Position numbers and translations under genes: made by a program. From Methanoperedens sp049303315 (lineage in GTDB: Archaea > Halobacteriota > Methanosarcinia > Methanosarcinales > Methanoperedenaceae), in NCBI GenBank assembly GCA_049303315.1, contig JBAQMZ010000041.1, forward strand, positions 61,910 through 125,909: DNA of 64,000 bases, given 5' to 3'. The notes under the pieces were generated by a model, which saw only the letters and a list, made by a program, of their open reading frames with translations, had not been told where the DNA came from and did not search any database. Below are positions 9,805 through 18,346 of the stretch, piece after piece (the first letter of the stretch is position 1; each line of letters starts with the position of its first letter).

Positions 9805-9878
9805 GGGCTCGTGGTCTAGTCGGTTATGACGTCGCTCTCACACAGCGGAGGTCCTGAGTTCGAATCTCAGCGGGCCCA
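9805..9878 (+). tRNA. tRNA-Val (CAC)
   Basis: A complete cloverleaf of 74 nt: acceptor GGGCUCG pairs with CGGGCCC, the anticodon loop is CUCACAC with anticodon CAC, the T-arm is CUGAG/CUCAG with UUCGAAU, and the discriminator is A. No intron and no encoded CCA. Confidence 0.93.
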
Positions 9879-9900
9879 TTATCGTAAAAAGTGATAAAAT

Positions 9901-10053
9901 ATGAAGATTGGATTTATTGGAATTTCAATAATAGCAATAAATTTTTTAACAATAAGTTCATTCAGTATTAGGACTCAAGTTTTAATGTTAATTGTTGGAA
10001 GCGTACTCATATTATATGATATGTTTAAAAGTAGTAAAAAAATTGTAAACTAA
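9901..10053 (+). CDS. Small predicted membrane protein (50 aa)
   Basis: An open frame of 50 codons starting MKIGFIGISIIAINFLTIS, with two hydrophobic stretches separated by a short polar turn and a Lys-rich C-terminus. A GTGAT ribosome-binding site precedes the ATG by about 5 nt. It lies directly after tRNA-Val and is AT-rich. No family was recognised. The ribosome site and membrane-hairpin pattern support a real gene, but at this length a chance frame is possible. Confidence 0.4.
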   Translation: MKIGFIGISIIAINFLTISSFSIRTQVLMLIVGSVLILYDMFKSSKKIVN

Positions 10054-10090
10054 ATTTGATTAATGTGCAATTATTGTTTCCCCTGCTAAT

Positions 10091-10119
10091 AAGTTCGTAC
10101 GAGTTCGTATTAGTTCGTT
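10091..10119 (+). repeat. 10-nt tandem repeat, about three copies
   Basis: Three imperfect copies of a 10-nt unit with core AGTTCGTA in the intergenic stretch before the methyltransferase gene. Function unknown. Confidence 0.5.
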
Positions 10120-10229
10120 GCCAATTTTCTTTTGGTGTGATGTCGTCTATCAACCTGCTGGCTTTGCGGTGGATACCTGAATAATGTTGGTAGTATTTAA
10201 GACATAAAGAGATATTACTTCAACCCTCT

Positions 10230-10898
10230 ATGTCCGGCTTAAAATGTTCCCTCTGCAACAGCGAAGTCTCGCCGCTTGAATTCTTAATCTCGCACAAAGC
10301 GCAGAAAAACCGCAGTTTCGTAAAATGCCCGGAATGCGACCTGATTTTCGTACCTGAAAAATTCCATCTCTTACCACAGGATGAAGCCGCGCGTTACAGG
10401 CTTCATGATAATACGCTTCTGAATAAAGGATATGTCGGGATGTTTTTAGAGAAGATACAGGTTATACACCAGTATTGCCCCGGCGTCCGTTCAGTCCTGG
10501 ATTACGGCTGCGGTCCCGAACCCGTGCTGGCGCAGTTGATGAAAAGGGAGGGATATGATTGCCATGTCTTTGACCCGTATTTCTTTCCGGAAATTCCGCA
10601 ACGTCGGTATGACCTTGTAATTTCTACAGAAGTATTTGAGCATTTGAGGGATATACAAACAGAATTGCATAAAATCCGCTCACTTATTGCGCCAGGGGGC
10701 TTTCTCGCAGTTATGACCTCATTCCATGATGCAATTTGGGATTTCAGCGAGTGGTGGTATCCGGGCGACCCCACTCACATCTCTTTTTTCAGTATGCGTA
10801 CATTTGACTGGATATCAAAACAATTTGGGTTTAAGATAATTTATACAGATAGAAAAAATTTCATCATACTGAAGGCTGAGTTTAATACTAAAAATTAA
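10230..10898 (+). CDS. Class I SAM-dependent methyltransferase with N-terminal zinc ribbon
   Basis: A 222-aa protein with an N-terminal four-Cys cluster (CSLCN and CPECD) followed by a Rossmann methyltransferase fold. SAM-binding motif I is VLDYGCGPEP near residue 90, and the post-motif DLVISTEVFEHL is that of the methyltransferase 11/23 type. The substrate is unknown; similar proteins act on small molecules, sugars or lipids. Monocistronic, with an AT-rich upstream region containing GTATTTAAG. Confidence 0.8.
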   Translation: MSGLKCSLCNSEVSPLEFLISHKAQKNRSFVKCPECDLIFVPEKFHLLPQDEAARYRLHDNTLLNKGYVGMFLEKIQVIHQYCPGVRSVLDYGCGPEPVLAQLMKREGYDCHVFDPYFFPEIPQRRYDLVISTEVFEHLRDIQTELHKIRSLIAPGGFLAVMTSFHDAIWDFSEWWYPGDPTHISFFSMRTFDWISKQFGFKIIYTDRKNFIILKAEFNTKN

Positions 10899-10901
10899 TA
10901 C

Positions 10902-10936
10902 TGTCTTTGCGACCTTCGCGGCTCTGCGGTGCCTTA
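10902..10936 (+). repeat. Dispersed repeat of the TTTGCGNCTCTGCGGTG type
   Basis: A short GC-rich sequence (CTTTGCGACCTTCGCGGC followed by TCTGCGGTG) directly after the methyltransferase stop and overlapping the end of the convergent DUF1015 gene. It resembles repeat words common in environmental genomes. Low-information call. Confidence 0.4.
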
Positions 10937-12229
10937 TTCAATCTTCCTCATCACAATTCCTTCCGCAACCTTCGGCAGGAAAAGCGTGGACTTCTGGGGA
11001 AAATTCCGCCGCTCCACAAATGCTTTCCTCTCAACATCTCCAATCGAGAGGGGATTTAAGATAAAAGCCACATCGAATTCCCCGCTATCCACTTTAGCCA
11101 CAGCCTCGGACGGGCTTGCGCTAAAAGACACATCCTCTTCGGGTTTTCCCCTTATCACAGGATTTATCAGCCAGTCATGAAGAACAATCAGGTCAAGCCC
11201 CACAACCTCCCTCCGCTGTTTTGAAATCTCACGCACCGCTTTTTCATCTGCTCTCAGGATGCTGAATTTTTTCCCGTCATACATGCCGAGCCTGACATCG
11301 TACTCGCCGGCGCGCTGCCTGAGAACCGAGTAGAATTCCTCGCTGTTCCTGTCGCCCTGCCATTCTATCGAAAAACTCGCATGTATCCTGCGTTCAAGCT
11401 CAGATGCGTTAAAATTGCGCGCCGCCCTGTGCCATGGCAATAACAAAAGAGCCCTATCCCCGCCTTCCATCAGCATCATCATCGTATATCCAATGCCGTC
11501 CTTTTCCCGCATAAGGCTGGATGCTGCGTACCTGTGGTGCCCGTCAAGAATGAGAAGCCTGCGCCCTGCCATCATGTTTTTGATTCTCTGCATGAGGCTT
11601 TCTTCAGTAACCTCCCACAGGAGATGCCGGCTTCCGTTAAGAACGACATCGACAACAGGCGGCTTTTCGGGGTCAAGAGCAAGTTCAGGGCGCTTAAATC
11701 CCAGGTATTCTTCAAAAAGGTTATTCAATTCATGTTTGGGCATACTGTATTCCGCTGCAATCGGCGAGAAATTCATCATGCTGGCTTTCATGAGCCTGTA
11801 GCGCTCTTTTGAATTAATCTCAAAAATATTCTCATGCCCGACAATGTTTCCTTTCCCGGGCTCTTCCACCCTGACAAGACTTACAAGCCCGAAAACAAAG
11901 TATTTTTGCCTCCTGTCCTTTTCAGGAAGCAGCGCAAGAATCTCGGGTGAAAGGGTGAACATTATGCCGTAGATATAAAAAGCAGGTTTTTCCATCTCAA
12001 CAAGTATCCCTGAACTTCTGAAACGTCCGAGTTCCCTTGTGGCATAATCTATAAAATCATCCCTGTCCATGTTTTTTTTTCTTGTAGTAACATGGATAAT
12101 GTTGTTTCTCTCCTGTGCAAATCTCTCGTAATTTGCCGTATCTATAGTGTCATAGACAGGGCAGACAAGCTTATCCACTGCCAGTTCAGGATTAAGTACC
12201 GTGGCTTTGAAAGGTTTTATATCTAACAT
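10934..12229 (-). CDS. DUF1015 family protein
   Basis: A 431-aa protein of the DUF1015 family. Recognisable landmarks are the N-terminal FKATVLNPELAVDKLVCPVYD, a YIYGIMF strand, a conserved LLILDGHHRYAAS motif near residue 225 and a C-terminal domain with FILNP. The DGHHR motif resembles the ParB/sulfiredoxin-like SerK kinase pocket, and an ATP- or serine-linked role has been suggested for relatives, but the function here is unproven. It is followed after about 80 bp by the diadenylate cyclase gene on the same strand. Confidence 0.8.
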   Translation of the reverse strand: MLDIKPFKATVLNPELAVDKLVCPVYDTIDTANYERFAQERNNIIHVTTRKKNMDRDDFIDYATRELGRFRSSGILVEMEKPAFYIYGIMFTLSPEILALLPEKDRRQKYFVFGLVSLVRVEEPGKGNIVGHENIFEINSKERYRLMKASMMNFSPIAAEYSMPKHELNNLFEEYLGFKRPELALDPEKPPVVDVVLNGSRHLLWEVTEESLMQRIKNMMAGRRLLILDGHHRYAASSLMREKDGIGYTMMMLMEGGDRALLLLPWHRAARNFNASELERRIHASFSIEWQGDRNSEEFYSVLRQRAGEYDVRLGMYDGKKFSILRADEKAVREISKQRREVVGLDLIVLHDWLINPVIRGKPEEDVSFSASPSEAVAKVDSGEFDVAFILNPLSIGDVERKAFVERRNFPQKSTLFLPKVAEGIVMRKIE

Positions 12230-12311
12230 ATTTGAGCATGAATTTTGGTTCTCAAAGGATAATATCGCACATGAATGTTTCGAATTCAGGCTATGTGACG
12301 TTGTTACGATT

Positions 12312-13070
12312 CTAAGGCTTTAATGTTGCAGCAATCTTCCCGTCCCTGAATATCCTGATAACCCCGCCGCTCTGTGAAACCACAATCCCTATTGATTTGG
12401 TTGCAGAAGTTATGGCGGCTACTGAAGAGTGGCGCGTACCGAGTCCTCTTGGGATTTTCACAAGTCCCGTATCCATTGTGATATACCGTCCTGCGGCTTC
12501 AACCACACCATCGCCTGAAATCACAAAAACACCATCCAACTGCGCGAACTCTTTAATATTATCGCGTATTTCGGGGTCAATTATGTTCCGTTCCTCCTTT
12601 TTATATCCCTGGAACGGATTCAGTATGAGCTGTCTTGATTTAGCCATGACATTCGCGGCATCGCCGAGGGTGAATGCCGTCCCGATTGCCCGTCCCTCCC
12701 TCCCTTCGCTTCTGATTTCCATGGCGATTTTTATTACGGATTCAAAGACCTGCTCGCTTACCCCTGTTCCGTTGAGCAATCCGGATATATCGAATTCAGG
12801 CGTTTCCTTTTTCTTTGGCTGGATTTGGCTGTCCCTGCCGCCTGCGCCGTATTCGTTTTCAAGCAGCAGGGCCTTGAGCTTATAATCATTTGCAAGGTAC
12901 CTTAAGCGATTAATTTCATATGAGTCCGTGCTTATCTCCGAAGCCTCCCTGAATTTTTTTTCGGCTTTTTTATAAAGCTCTATCGCCAGGCTATAATCCC
13001 CTGCTTCCTGCGCTCCTTCTGCTCGCTTGGCTAGATTTTTTCCTTCATTGGAGAGCATGTTTGTCCACAA
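12312..13070 (-). CDS. dacZ: Diadenylate cyclase (DacZ-type) with N-terminal helical domain
   Basis: Predicted to make cyclic di-AMP from two ATP. The C-terminal 150 residues are a DisA_N (DAC) domain with the two active-site regions LDGVFVISGDG (DGA-type motif) and GTRHSSVAAIT (RHR-type motif). The first about 75 residues form charged helices resembling an MIT/TPR-like hairpin (EAGDYSLAIELYKKAEK). Start uncertain: the TTG at 13070 has AGGTGA 6 nt upstream; the TTG at 13076 and ATG at 13058 are alternatives. Function rests on the DAC motifs. Confidence 0.85.
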   Translation of the reverse strand: MWTNMLSNEGKNLAKRAEGAQEAGDYSLAIELYKKAEKKFREASEISTDSYEINRLRYLANDYKLKALLLENEYGAGGRDSQIQPKKKETPEFDISGLLNGTGVSEQVFESVIKIAMEIRSEGREGRAIGTAFTLGDAANVMAKSRQLILNPFQGYKKEERNIIDPEIRDNIKEFAQLDGVFVISGDGVVEAAGRYITMDTGLVKIPRGLGTRHSSVAAITSATKSIGIVVSQSGGVIRIFRDGKIAATLKP

Positions 13071-13158
13071 ATTCAATCACCTGGAGATTATAATTCCTGA
13101 TGTTAAGCTGTCTAATAATATAAGGATAAAGGTGTTATAAAGAAATAAAGAATTATGA

Positions 13159-13230
13159 TGGACCGGTCGGGAATTGAACCCGAGGCCTCTCCCATGCCAA
13201 GGGAGCGATCTACCCCTGATCTACCGGCCC
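13159..13230 (-). tRNA. tRNA-Ala (GGC)
   Basis: A 72-nt cloverleaf on the minus strand: acceptor GGGCCGG with CCGGUCC, anticodon arm CUCCC/GGGAG with loop UUGGCAU and anticodon GGC, T-arm UCGGG/CCCGA, discriminator A. No intron. Confidence 0.93.
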
Positions 13231-13361
13231 TAAAAGGGTGAGTTGCATAGTGCATGGAGTTTAGATAAAGGTATCGATTATTAACTCGTTAGGGGATTTC
13301 CAGCCCTGTATTTCTCAAAGACAAGATTTAAATCAAATGGCGTAATATGGGCGCTAGTTTC

Positions 13362-13435
13362 GGGCCCGTAGCTTAGACAGGTGGAGCGCTCGGCTGATAA
13401 CCGAGAGGTCTTGCGTTCAAATCGCAACGGGCCCA
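13362..13435 (+). tRNA. tRNA-Ile (GAU)
   Basis: A 74-nt cloverleaf: acceptor GGGCCCG with CGGGCCC, anticodon arm CUCGG/CCGAG with loop CUGAUAA and anticodon GAU, T-arm UUGCG/CGCAA, discriminator A. It lies at the left border of an AT-rich accessory segment. Confidence 0.94.
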
Positions 13436-13437
13436 TA

Positions 13438-13456
13438 TCGCTTTTGAGAAAAGCGA
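13438..13456 (+). terminator. Hairpin after tRNA-Ile
   Basis: A perfect 8-bp stem (TCGCTTTT with AAAAGCGA) and a 3-nt loop, 3 nt after the tRNA. It is plausible as a 3'-end processing or termination structure. Confidence 0.45.
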
Positions 13457-13740
13457 GCATTAAAGAGCAGATGCCCTTTCGGGTAGAATGTGTGGGTGTG
13501 CCAAGACATTATTTTGAATATTCTCCTGAAATCCTTAAAGAAATCTACGACACGAGGATCTGCTAATTTGGATAGTTTGCTAAATTATCGAAGTGATTTA
13601 AACATTTTCAATGCACTGTTCTTTCATCACTGTTACCATTAAAATTGGCAAATGTCTTAAAAAAGTTTATATCTTATAAAACATCTTGTTATCGATAGTA
13701 AACAATAATTTATTAGTAATATTATACTTGAGGAATTAAA
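13457..13740. other. Intergenic stretch before the DUF262 gene
   Basis: About 280 bp, increasingly AT-rich. A 31-codon frame (13471-13566, starting MPFRVECVGV) has no convincing ribosome site and no recognisable family; it may be a gene remnant. The last 80 bp contain TTTATATCTTATAAA (13663-13677), a good archaeal TATA element about 70 bp before the DUF262 start. Confidence 0.4.
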
Positions 13741-14823
13741 ATGGGTGAAGAAACAGATGTACCAAGTGGTGAAGAGTTATTATTGAAACAAGTAACTGAG
13801 ACGAAGAATAGCTTATCAACAGACCGTCTGGATATGTCTTTTGGTGAAATAATGAGCATGTATGAGAGAGATGAAATAATTATAGATCCAGAATTTCAAA
13901 GATTATTTCGTTGGTCAAATGAACAGCAGACCCGTTTTATAGAATCTTTACTTTTAGGGATACCAATTCCTCCAATATTTGTTGCTGAAGATAAAAATGG
14001 TAAATGGGAAGTAGTAGATGGACTTCAAAGAATCTCAACAGTAATATCCTTCTTTGGGTTACTGAAGACCATGACAGAAAAGAATAAATGGAATCTTTCT
14101 GAGGGTGATTTAGTTAAATCTTTAGAAAATTATAATGTTGAATCATTTCCATTAAAGCTGAATTTGAACATTAAAAGGGCGGTTTGCAGGATTGAAATCA
14201 TAAAATGGAATAGTAAAATGGACATGAGATTCGAACTTTTCAATAGGCTTAACACGGGAGGTTCTCCACTTACTGATCAAGAAATCAGAAATTGCATTTT
14301 CAGAGGTACATCAGTTGAATTTAATAACTTCTTGAAAAAAATATCAAGAAAAGGTAGGTTCATTGAGTTAATAAACCCGACATCAAAACAATCTGAAGAG
14401 AAGTATCTTGAAGAATTAGTATTACGATTTGCATCATTAGTGCATGATTGGAATAAAGTAAATGAGTCGCTTTCTAGGTACATGACAAATTATATGAAAA
14501 TAGCTGTTGCTAATAAAGATTTTGATTTTGTGGGTTTAGAGAAATTGTTTGATAGGACAATAAATCTATTAAACCCCCACGGACCAGACGTTTTCAGAGG
14601 TATAAATGGTGTATTTTCGTCAAGTCTATATGATGCAATTACCATAGGAGTGGCATTGAATATCGATTATTATGAAAAAACCGATTCCAAAGAACTTACT
14701 GAAAGAATAACAAAATTAAAAAATAGTGAAGATTTCAGAAAATATTCCGGTACTGCTTCTAACAGTAAATATAGAGTAATTGGCCGAATTAAAGTTGCAA
14801 CTGAAATTTTCAAAGCTAGATAA
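13741..14823 (+). CDS. DUF262 domain protein (GmrSD/ParB-like), accessory
   Basis: A 360-aa protein whose N-terminal half is a DUF262 domain: IIDPEFQRLFRWS near residue 45, then LLGIPIPPIF and VVDGLQRISTV, the DGQQR-type nucleotide-binding/hydrolysis motif also seen in GmrSD restriction proteins and ParB relatives. The C-terminal half is helical and unassigned; it is not the DUF1524 HNH domain. Base composition is far more AT-rich than the neighbours. It is followed after 6 bp by a HEPN-like gene, so the two probably form one defence or toxin-antitoxin unit. Confidence 0.85.
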   Translation: MGEETDVPSGEELLLKQVTETKNSLSTDRLDMSFGEIMSMYERDEIIIDPEFQRLFRWSNEQQTRFIESLLLGIPIPPIFVAEDKNGKWEVVDGLQRISTVISFFGLLKTMTEKNKWNLSEGDLVKSLENYNVESFPLKLNLNIKRAVCRIEIIKWNSKMDMRFELFNRLNTGGSPLTDQEIRNCIFRGTSVEFNNFLKKISRKGRFIELINPTSKQSEEKYLEELVLRFASLVHDWNKVNESLSRYMTNYMKIAVANKDFDFVGLEKLFDRTINLLNPHGPDVFRGINGVFSSSLYDAITIGVALNIDYYEKTDSKELTERITKLKNSEDFRKYSGTASNSKYRVIGRIKVATEIFKAR

Positions 14824-14829
14824 ACTATA

Positions 14830-15456
14830 ATGATAAAATTAGAGAAAGAGTTGCTCAATGAAATAGATTGGAGAACAAATGAATTATCGATTATTAGAAC
14901 AATACCGCTACTATGCAATTGCACAAATGATCAAATTAGAATTATTGAGAAGTATTCGGTTGTTGCAATATATTCGATATGGGAAGGTTTTGTAGTAACA
15001 AGTTTCAATATATATATACGTGAATTAAATAATTTAAATCTAACATATGATAAACTAAACTTGAATATTTTAACTCACGATATAGACATTAAATTTGACA
15101 TAACAAATGAAAGGAACGATTTTAATAGTAAATCTGCCCTTGTTAACAATTTACATGGTTATTTCAGTTTTCCCATTAATATTACTACAAAAATTCCTAC
15201 CGAATCAAATGTCAATTATAAAGTTATAACTAAATTGTTGAAACATTATAATTTAGAGCAACTACCTGAACAAATATTCAAGAAATCATTCGATAAGTTG
15301 CTTACAGTAAGGAATCATATTGCGCATGGGGATAATAATATCCCAGTTGATAAAAAAATGATTCAAGAATTTAATTTTACGGTTATAGAGGCAATGCACG
15401 AAGTTACTAATAATATAATAAATGGATTCATTAATAAAACGTACCTAAAAAAATAA
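14830..15456 (+). CDS. HEPN-like nuclease, MAE_28990/MAE_18760 type
   Basis: A 208-aa AT-rich helical protein. Near residue 158 it carries RNHIAHG, matching the R-x4-H RNase motif of HEPN proteins, and an N-terminal YSIWEGFVV segment seen in the MAE_28990/MAE_18760 group. HEPN proteins of this kind are candidate RNases in toxin-antitoxin or abortive-infection systems. It is 6 bp downstream of the DUF262 gene and co-directional. The family assignment is from motif and context; activity is inferred. Confidence 0.75.
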   Translation: MIKLEKELLNEIDWRTNELSIIRTIPLLCNCTNDQIRIIEKYSVVAIYSIWEGFVVTSFNIYIRELNNLNLTYDKLNLNILTHDIDIKFDITNERNDFNSKSALVNNLHGYFSFPINITTKIPTESNVNYKVITKLLKHYNLEQLPEQIFKKSFDKLLTVRNHIAHGDNNIPVDKKMIQEFNFTVIEAMHEVTNNIINGFINKTYLKK

Positions 15457-15500
15457 CATTTGGACTGCATTCTCCCAAAAGTGGAACGAATACGTTGGCA

Positions 15501-15641
15501 TCAGCCAATAAATGCTGTATTTTTCTTTTTAGCGGATTCGTTCACTTCAGCTCCAACTTCAGAAGCTATTTTATCTATGTCCAAGCCTTTTAGTTCTGCC
15601 CTGACCTTCTTCTCAATTTCATCTCTGCCAAGATTTTTCAT
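15501..15641 (-). CDS. Small hypothetical protein downstream of argG (46 aa)
   Basis: A 46-codon frame starting MKNLGRDEIEKKVRAELKGL, a charged amphipathic helix, then a second helical part ending KKKNTAFIG. It begins 10 nt after the argG stop with GAGGT 7 nt before the ATG, so it is probably the second gene of the argG transcript. Codon use resembles argG rather than the AT-rich HEPN gene it converges with. No family recognised. Confidence 0.6.
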   Translation of the reverse strand: MKNLGRDEIEKKVRAELKGLDIDKIASEVGAEVNESAKKKNTAFIG

Positions 15642-15651
15642 CTGATAACCT

Positions 15652-16824
15652 CTAACACAACTTCCTGAACAACCTTGCCTGGAACCCGTGATACTTACAG
15701 ACCCCTTCGGCATCCTTCTGGTCGATGGTCTTGCTGTCAAACGATGACAGGTCGGCAGAATACAACGCGAACTTCGAATCCCTTGCAATCACTTTTGCGC
15801 TGCCTTTGTAGAGCTTGACCTTCACATTTCCTGTCACTCTCTCCTGTGTCCTGTCAATAAAAGCATTCAAATCCGAATAAAGGGGCTCATCCACAAGACC
15901 CTTGTACGCAAGCTCACTCCACGTTTCATCAACAACCGACTTGAAACGCAATTCGTCCCTCGTGAGAACGAGTTTTTCAAGGTCTTTGTGCGCTGTCAAC
16001 AGTATCGTGGCTGCGGGATGCTCATAATTTTCCCTTGCCTTAAGACCCAGCACCCTGTCCTCTATCATATCCGTGCGCCCAACACCATGAGAGCCGCCGA
16101 TTTTGTTTAATTTTTGTATCAATGTTACACCATCAAGAGTCTTGCCGTTTAATGAAACCGGCACGCCGCATTCAAACCCGATATCGATAATCTCAGCATC
16201 CGGCGCCATTTCAGGCGACACGGTCCACTCAAATATCTCTTCTGGCGGGATGAAATCCGGCTCTTCAAGCCGTCCGCCCTCGATGCTTCGGCTCCAGATA
16301 TTCTCATCAACGCTCCACGGTTTTGATTTCGTGGCTGCCACGGGTATCCCGTGTTCCTTTGCGTATTCCATCTCCCACTCGCGCGTGAGATTCATGTCCC
16401 TCATCGGCGCTATGACCTCGAGGTCAGTGCTCCTGAACACGGCTTCGAACCTCAACTGGTCGTTGCCCTTGCCCGTGCAGCCGTGGGCGAGAGCGTGAGC
16501 CTTCTCTTTTTTCGCTATTTCCACGACTTTCTTTGCTATTAGCGGGCGCGCAATCGATGTGCCCAGGACATACCCTTCATAGCTGCCGTTTGCCTTGATA
16601 AGAGGGAATATATAATCTTTGACGAACTCTTCTTTGGCGTCTATTGTGTAATGTTTCTGGCTTATTTTCCTGGCTTTTTTCTCTGCCTGCTCGATTTCCT
16701 TTGCAGGCTGCCCGACATCGACTGTAATTGTTATTGCATAATCGCAACCGTAATGTTCTTTTAACAGGGGTATGCACACTGAGGTGTCAAGCCCGCCTGA
16801 ATACGCAAGTGCTACTTTTTTCAT
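15652..16824 (-). CDS. argG: Argininosuccinate synthase
   Basis: Joins citrulline and aspartate with ATP in arginine biosynthesis. The protein is 390 aa, normal length. The N-terminal ATP-pyrophosphatase loop is LAYSGGLDTSV; further landmarks are ARPLIAKK, HGCTGKGNDQLRFE and GRTDMIEDR. Start at the ATG at 16824. No other arg genes are adjacent except the unassigned small gene immediately downstream; an ArgA-like acetyltransferase is 6 kb away. Confidence 0.95.
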   Translation of the reverse strand: MKKVALAYSGGLDTSVCIPLLKEHYGCDYAITITVDVGQPAKEIEQAEKKARKISQKHYTIDAKEEFVKDYIFPLIKANGSYEGYVLGTSIARPLIAKKVVEIAKKEKAHALAHGCTGKGNDQLRFEAVFRSTDLEVIAPMRDMNLTREWEMEYAKEHGIPVAATKSKPWSVDENIWSRSIEGGRLEEPDFIPPEEIFEWTVSPEMAPDAEIIDIGFECGVPVSLNGKTLDGVTLIQKLNKIGGSHGVGRTDMIEDRVLGLKARENYEHPAATILLTAHKDLEKLVLTRDELRFKSVVDETWSELAYKGLVDEPLYSDLNAFIDRTQERVTGNVKVKLYKGSAKVIARDSKFALYSADLSSFDSKTIDQKDAEGVCKYHGFQARLFRKLC

Positions 16825-16893
16825 CGTCTCGCTCTATAGTGGGGAAAGATTAATAGTTTTTGTCATGTTTTTGGGACTTATCTTCTGGTCGAA

Positions 16894-16963
16894 AAACCAC
16901 AGAGAGCGCAGAGGACACAGAGAAAAGCATCAACTCTCTGTGCTCTCTGTGTCCTCCGTGGTT
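16894..16963. repeat. Imperfect inverted repeat, ACAGAGAGCNCAGAG type
   Basis: About 70 bp reading AACCACAGAGAGCGCAGAGG at the left and TCTGTGTCCTCCGTGGTT at the right, so that the arms can fold into a long imperfect stem. It sits between argG and the divergent amidohydrolase gene. Similar words are dispersed in many environmental genomes; it may also influence the divergent promoters. Confidence 0.6.
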
Positions 16964-17037
16964 GATTATCCTTGCCGGACTCATTTATCATGTCATTTTA
17001 GAAAACTTATTCTATACCGCCAGCCAACATACATTCC

Positions 17038-18303
17038 ATGGCAGACCTGATAATCAGAGGCGGTCGCGTGCTCACCATGGACGGCGCGATTATCGATAAT
17101 GGAGTGGTGGTCGTAGATAACGGTTTAATAACTTTTGTCGGCAACGATACAGTAGAAAAAGCCGATAAAGTGATTGACGCAAAAGGCTGTGCTGTCATGC
17201 CGGGTCTTATCAATGCCCATACGCATCTCTCTATGACTCTTTTCCGCGGATTTGCAGACAATCTTCCCTACGATAAATGGACGAAAAAAATCCAGCCGGC
17301 TGAAATGAAACTCACTCCTGCCGACATCAGGGCCGGCGCATACCTCGGCATGCTTGAAATGATAAAAACAGGAACCACCGCTTTTGCTGATATGTATATT
17401 TACATGGATGAAGTGGCAAAAGTTGTAGAAGAAACCGGTATGAGAGCTTCGCTTGGTTATGGGATGATAGAAGGGCTTAACGAGGATTCGGAAACAAAGC
17501 TGAAAAACAGGGCGGAATTTGCGCGGAAATGGAACGGCAAAGCCGACGGCAGGATTACAACCATGTATGCGCCGCATTCTGCGGCCTCATGTTCAAAAGA
17601 ATTCCTGGAAAGAGTAAAGGAACTTGCAGTCCGGGATAATTTGAGAATCCACATGCATGTGCTTGAAACAGAATACGAACTCAAGTTAATGAAAAAGCGG
17701 TACGGGATGTGTTCTGTTAATCTTCTCAACAGCATCGGGTTCCTGGGACAGGATGTTCTTGCCGCCCACTGCGTCTGGCTGTCCGATGACGATATTGGTA
17801 TTTTGAAAAATAAAAAGGTCAATGTTGTCCACTGCCCCTCAAGCAACATGGCTCTTGGCGTCGGGACTGCGCCCGTTCCGCAGATGCTTGAGCGAGGCAT
17901 AAACGTGGCGCTCGGGACAGACGGCGCAACATCAAGCGGAAGTCTTGATATGTGGAAGGAGATGAGGACGGCTTCGTATCTCCACAAGCTCAAAGACCCG
18001 CAAGTGTTACCTGCATCAAAAGTGCTTGAGATGGCGACCGTGAACGGCGCGCGGGCGCTTGGGATAAATGCGGGGGTTCTCAAACCCGGCTATGCCGCGG
18101 ATATAATTCTGATAGATTTGAAAAAGCCGCAATTTACTTCATCGAATCTTACTTCGGCTCTCGTCCACGGCTCAAGCGGGTGTGATGTGAAAACAACCAT
18201 CGTGGACGGGAAAATACGGATGGAGGATTACAGGGTGGAACTGGATGAGGAAAAAATTATGGATGATGCAAGGAATGTAATATTAAAAATAACGAATAAT
18301 TAA
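17038..18303 (+). CDS. S-adenosylhomocysteine/5'-methylthioadenosine deaminase (amidohydrolase)
   Basis: A 421-aa TIM-barrel amidohydrolase of the MtaD/DadD group, predicted to deaminate SAH, MTA or 5'-deoxyadenosine in SAM recycling. Metal and catalytic residues are visible: HTHLSM near residue 63, HMHVLETEYE, AHCVWLSDDD and GTDGATSSGSLDMW. The ATG at 17038 gives the expected N-terminus MADLIIRGGRVLTMDG. eno follows in the same direction after 43 bp. The exact nucleoside preference cannot be told from sequence. Confidence 0.88.
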   Translation: MADLIIRGGRVLTMDGAIIDNGVVVVDNGLITFVGNDTVEKADKVIDAKGCAVMPGLINAHTHLSMTLFRGFADNLPYDKWTKKIQPAEMKLTPADIRAGAYLGMLEMIKTGTTAFADMYIYMDEVAKVVEETGMRASLGYGMIEGLNEDSETKLKNRAEFARKWNGKADGRITTMYAPHSAASCSKEFLERVKELAVRDNLRIHMHVLETEYELKLMKKRYGMCSVNLLNSIGFLGQDVLAAHCVWLSDDDIGILKNKKVNVVHCPSSNMALGVGTAPVPQMLERGINVALGTDGATSSGSLDMWKEMRTASYLHKLKDPQVLPASKVLEMATVNGARALGINAGVLKPGYAADIILIDLKKPQFTSSNLTSALVHGSSGCDVKTTIVDGKIRMEDYRVELDEEKIMDDARNVILKITNN

Positions 18304-18346
18304 AATTAAGTACAAACGCAACCATTCAGTCCAGAAAGGTGAGATA

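Noticed and set aside
13381..13566. A 61-codon frame beginning inside tRNA-Ile
   Set aside because: It starts within the tRNA; only the last 31 codons are outside it, without ribosome site or family similarity.
13362..15500. Integration of the DUF262-HEPN pair at the tRNA-Ile 3' end
   Set aside because: No copy of the tRNA 3' end was found on the right side and no integrase is present.
16894..16963. Riboswitch between argG and the amidohydrolase gene
   Set aside because: The pairing arms are the dispersed ACAGAGAGC repeat rather than a known aptamer, and the following gene's leader would be too short after it.
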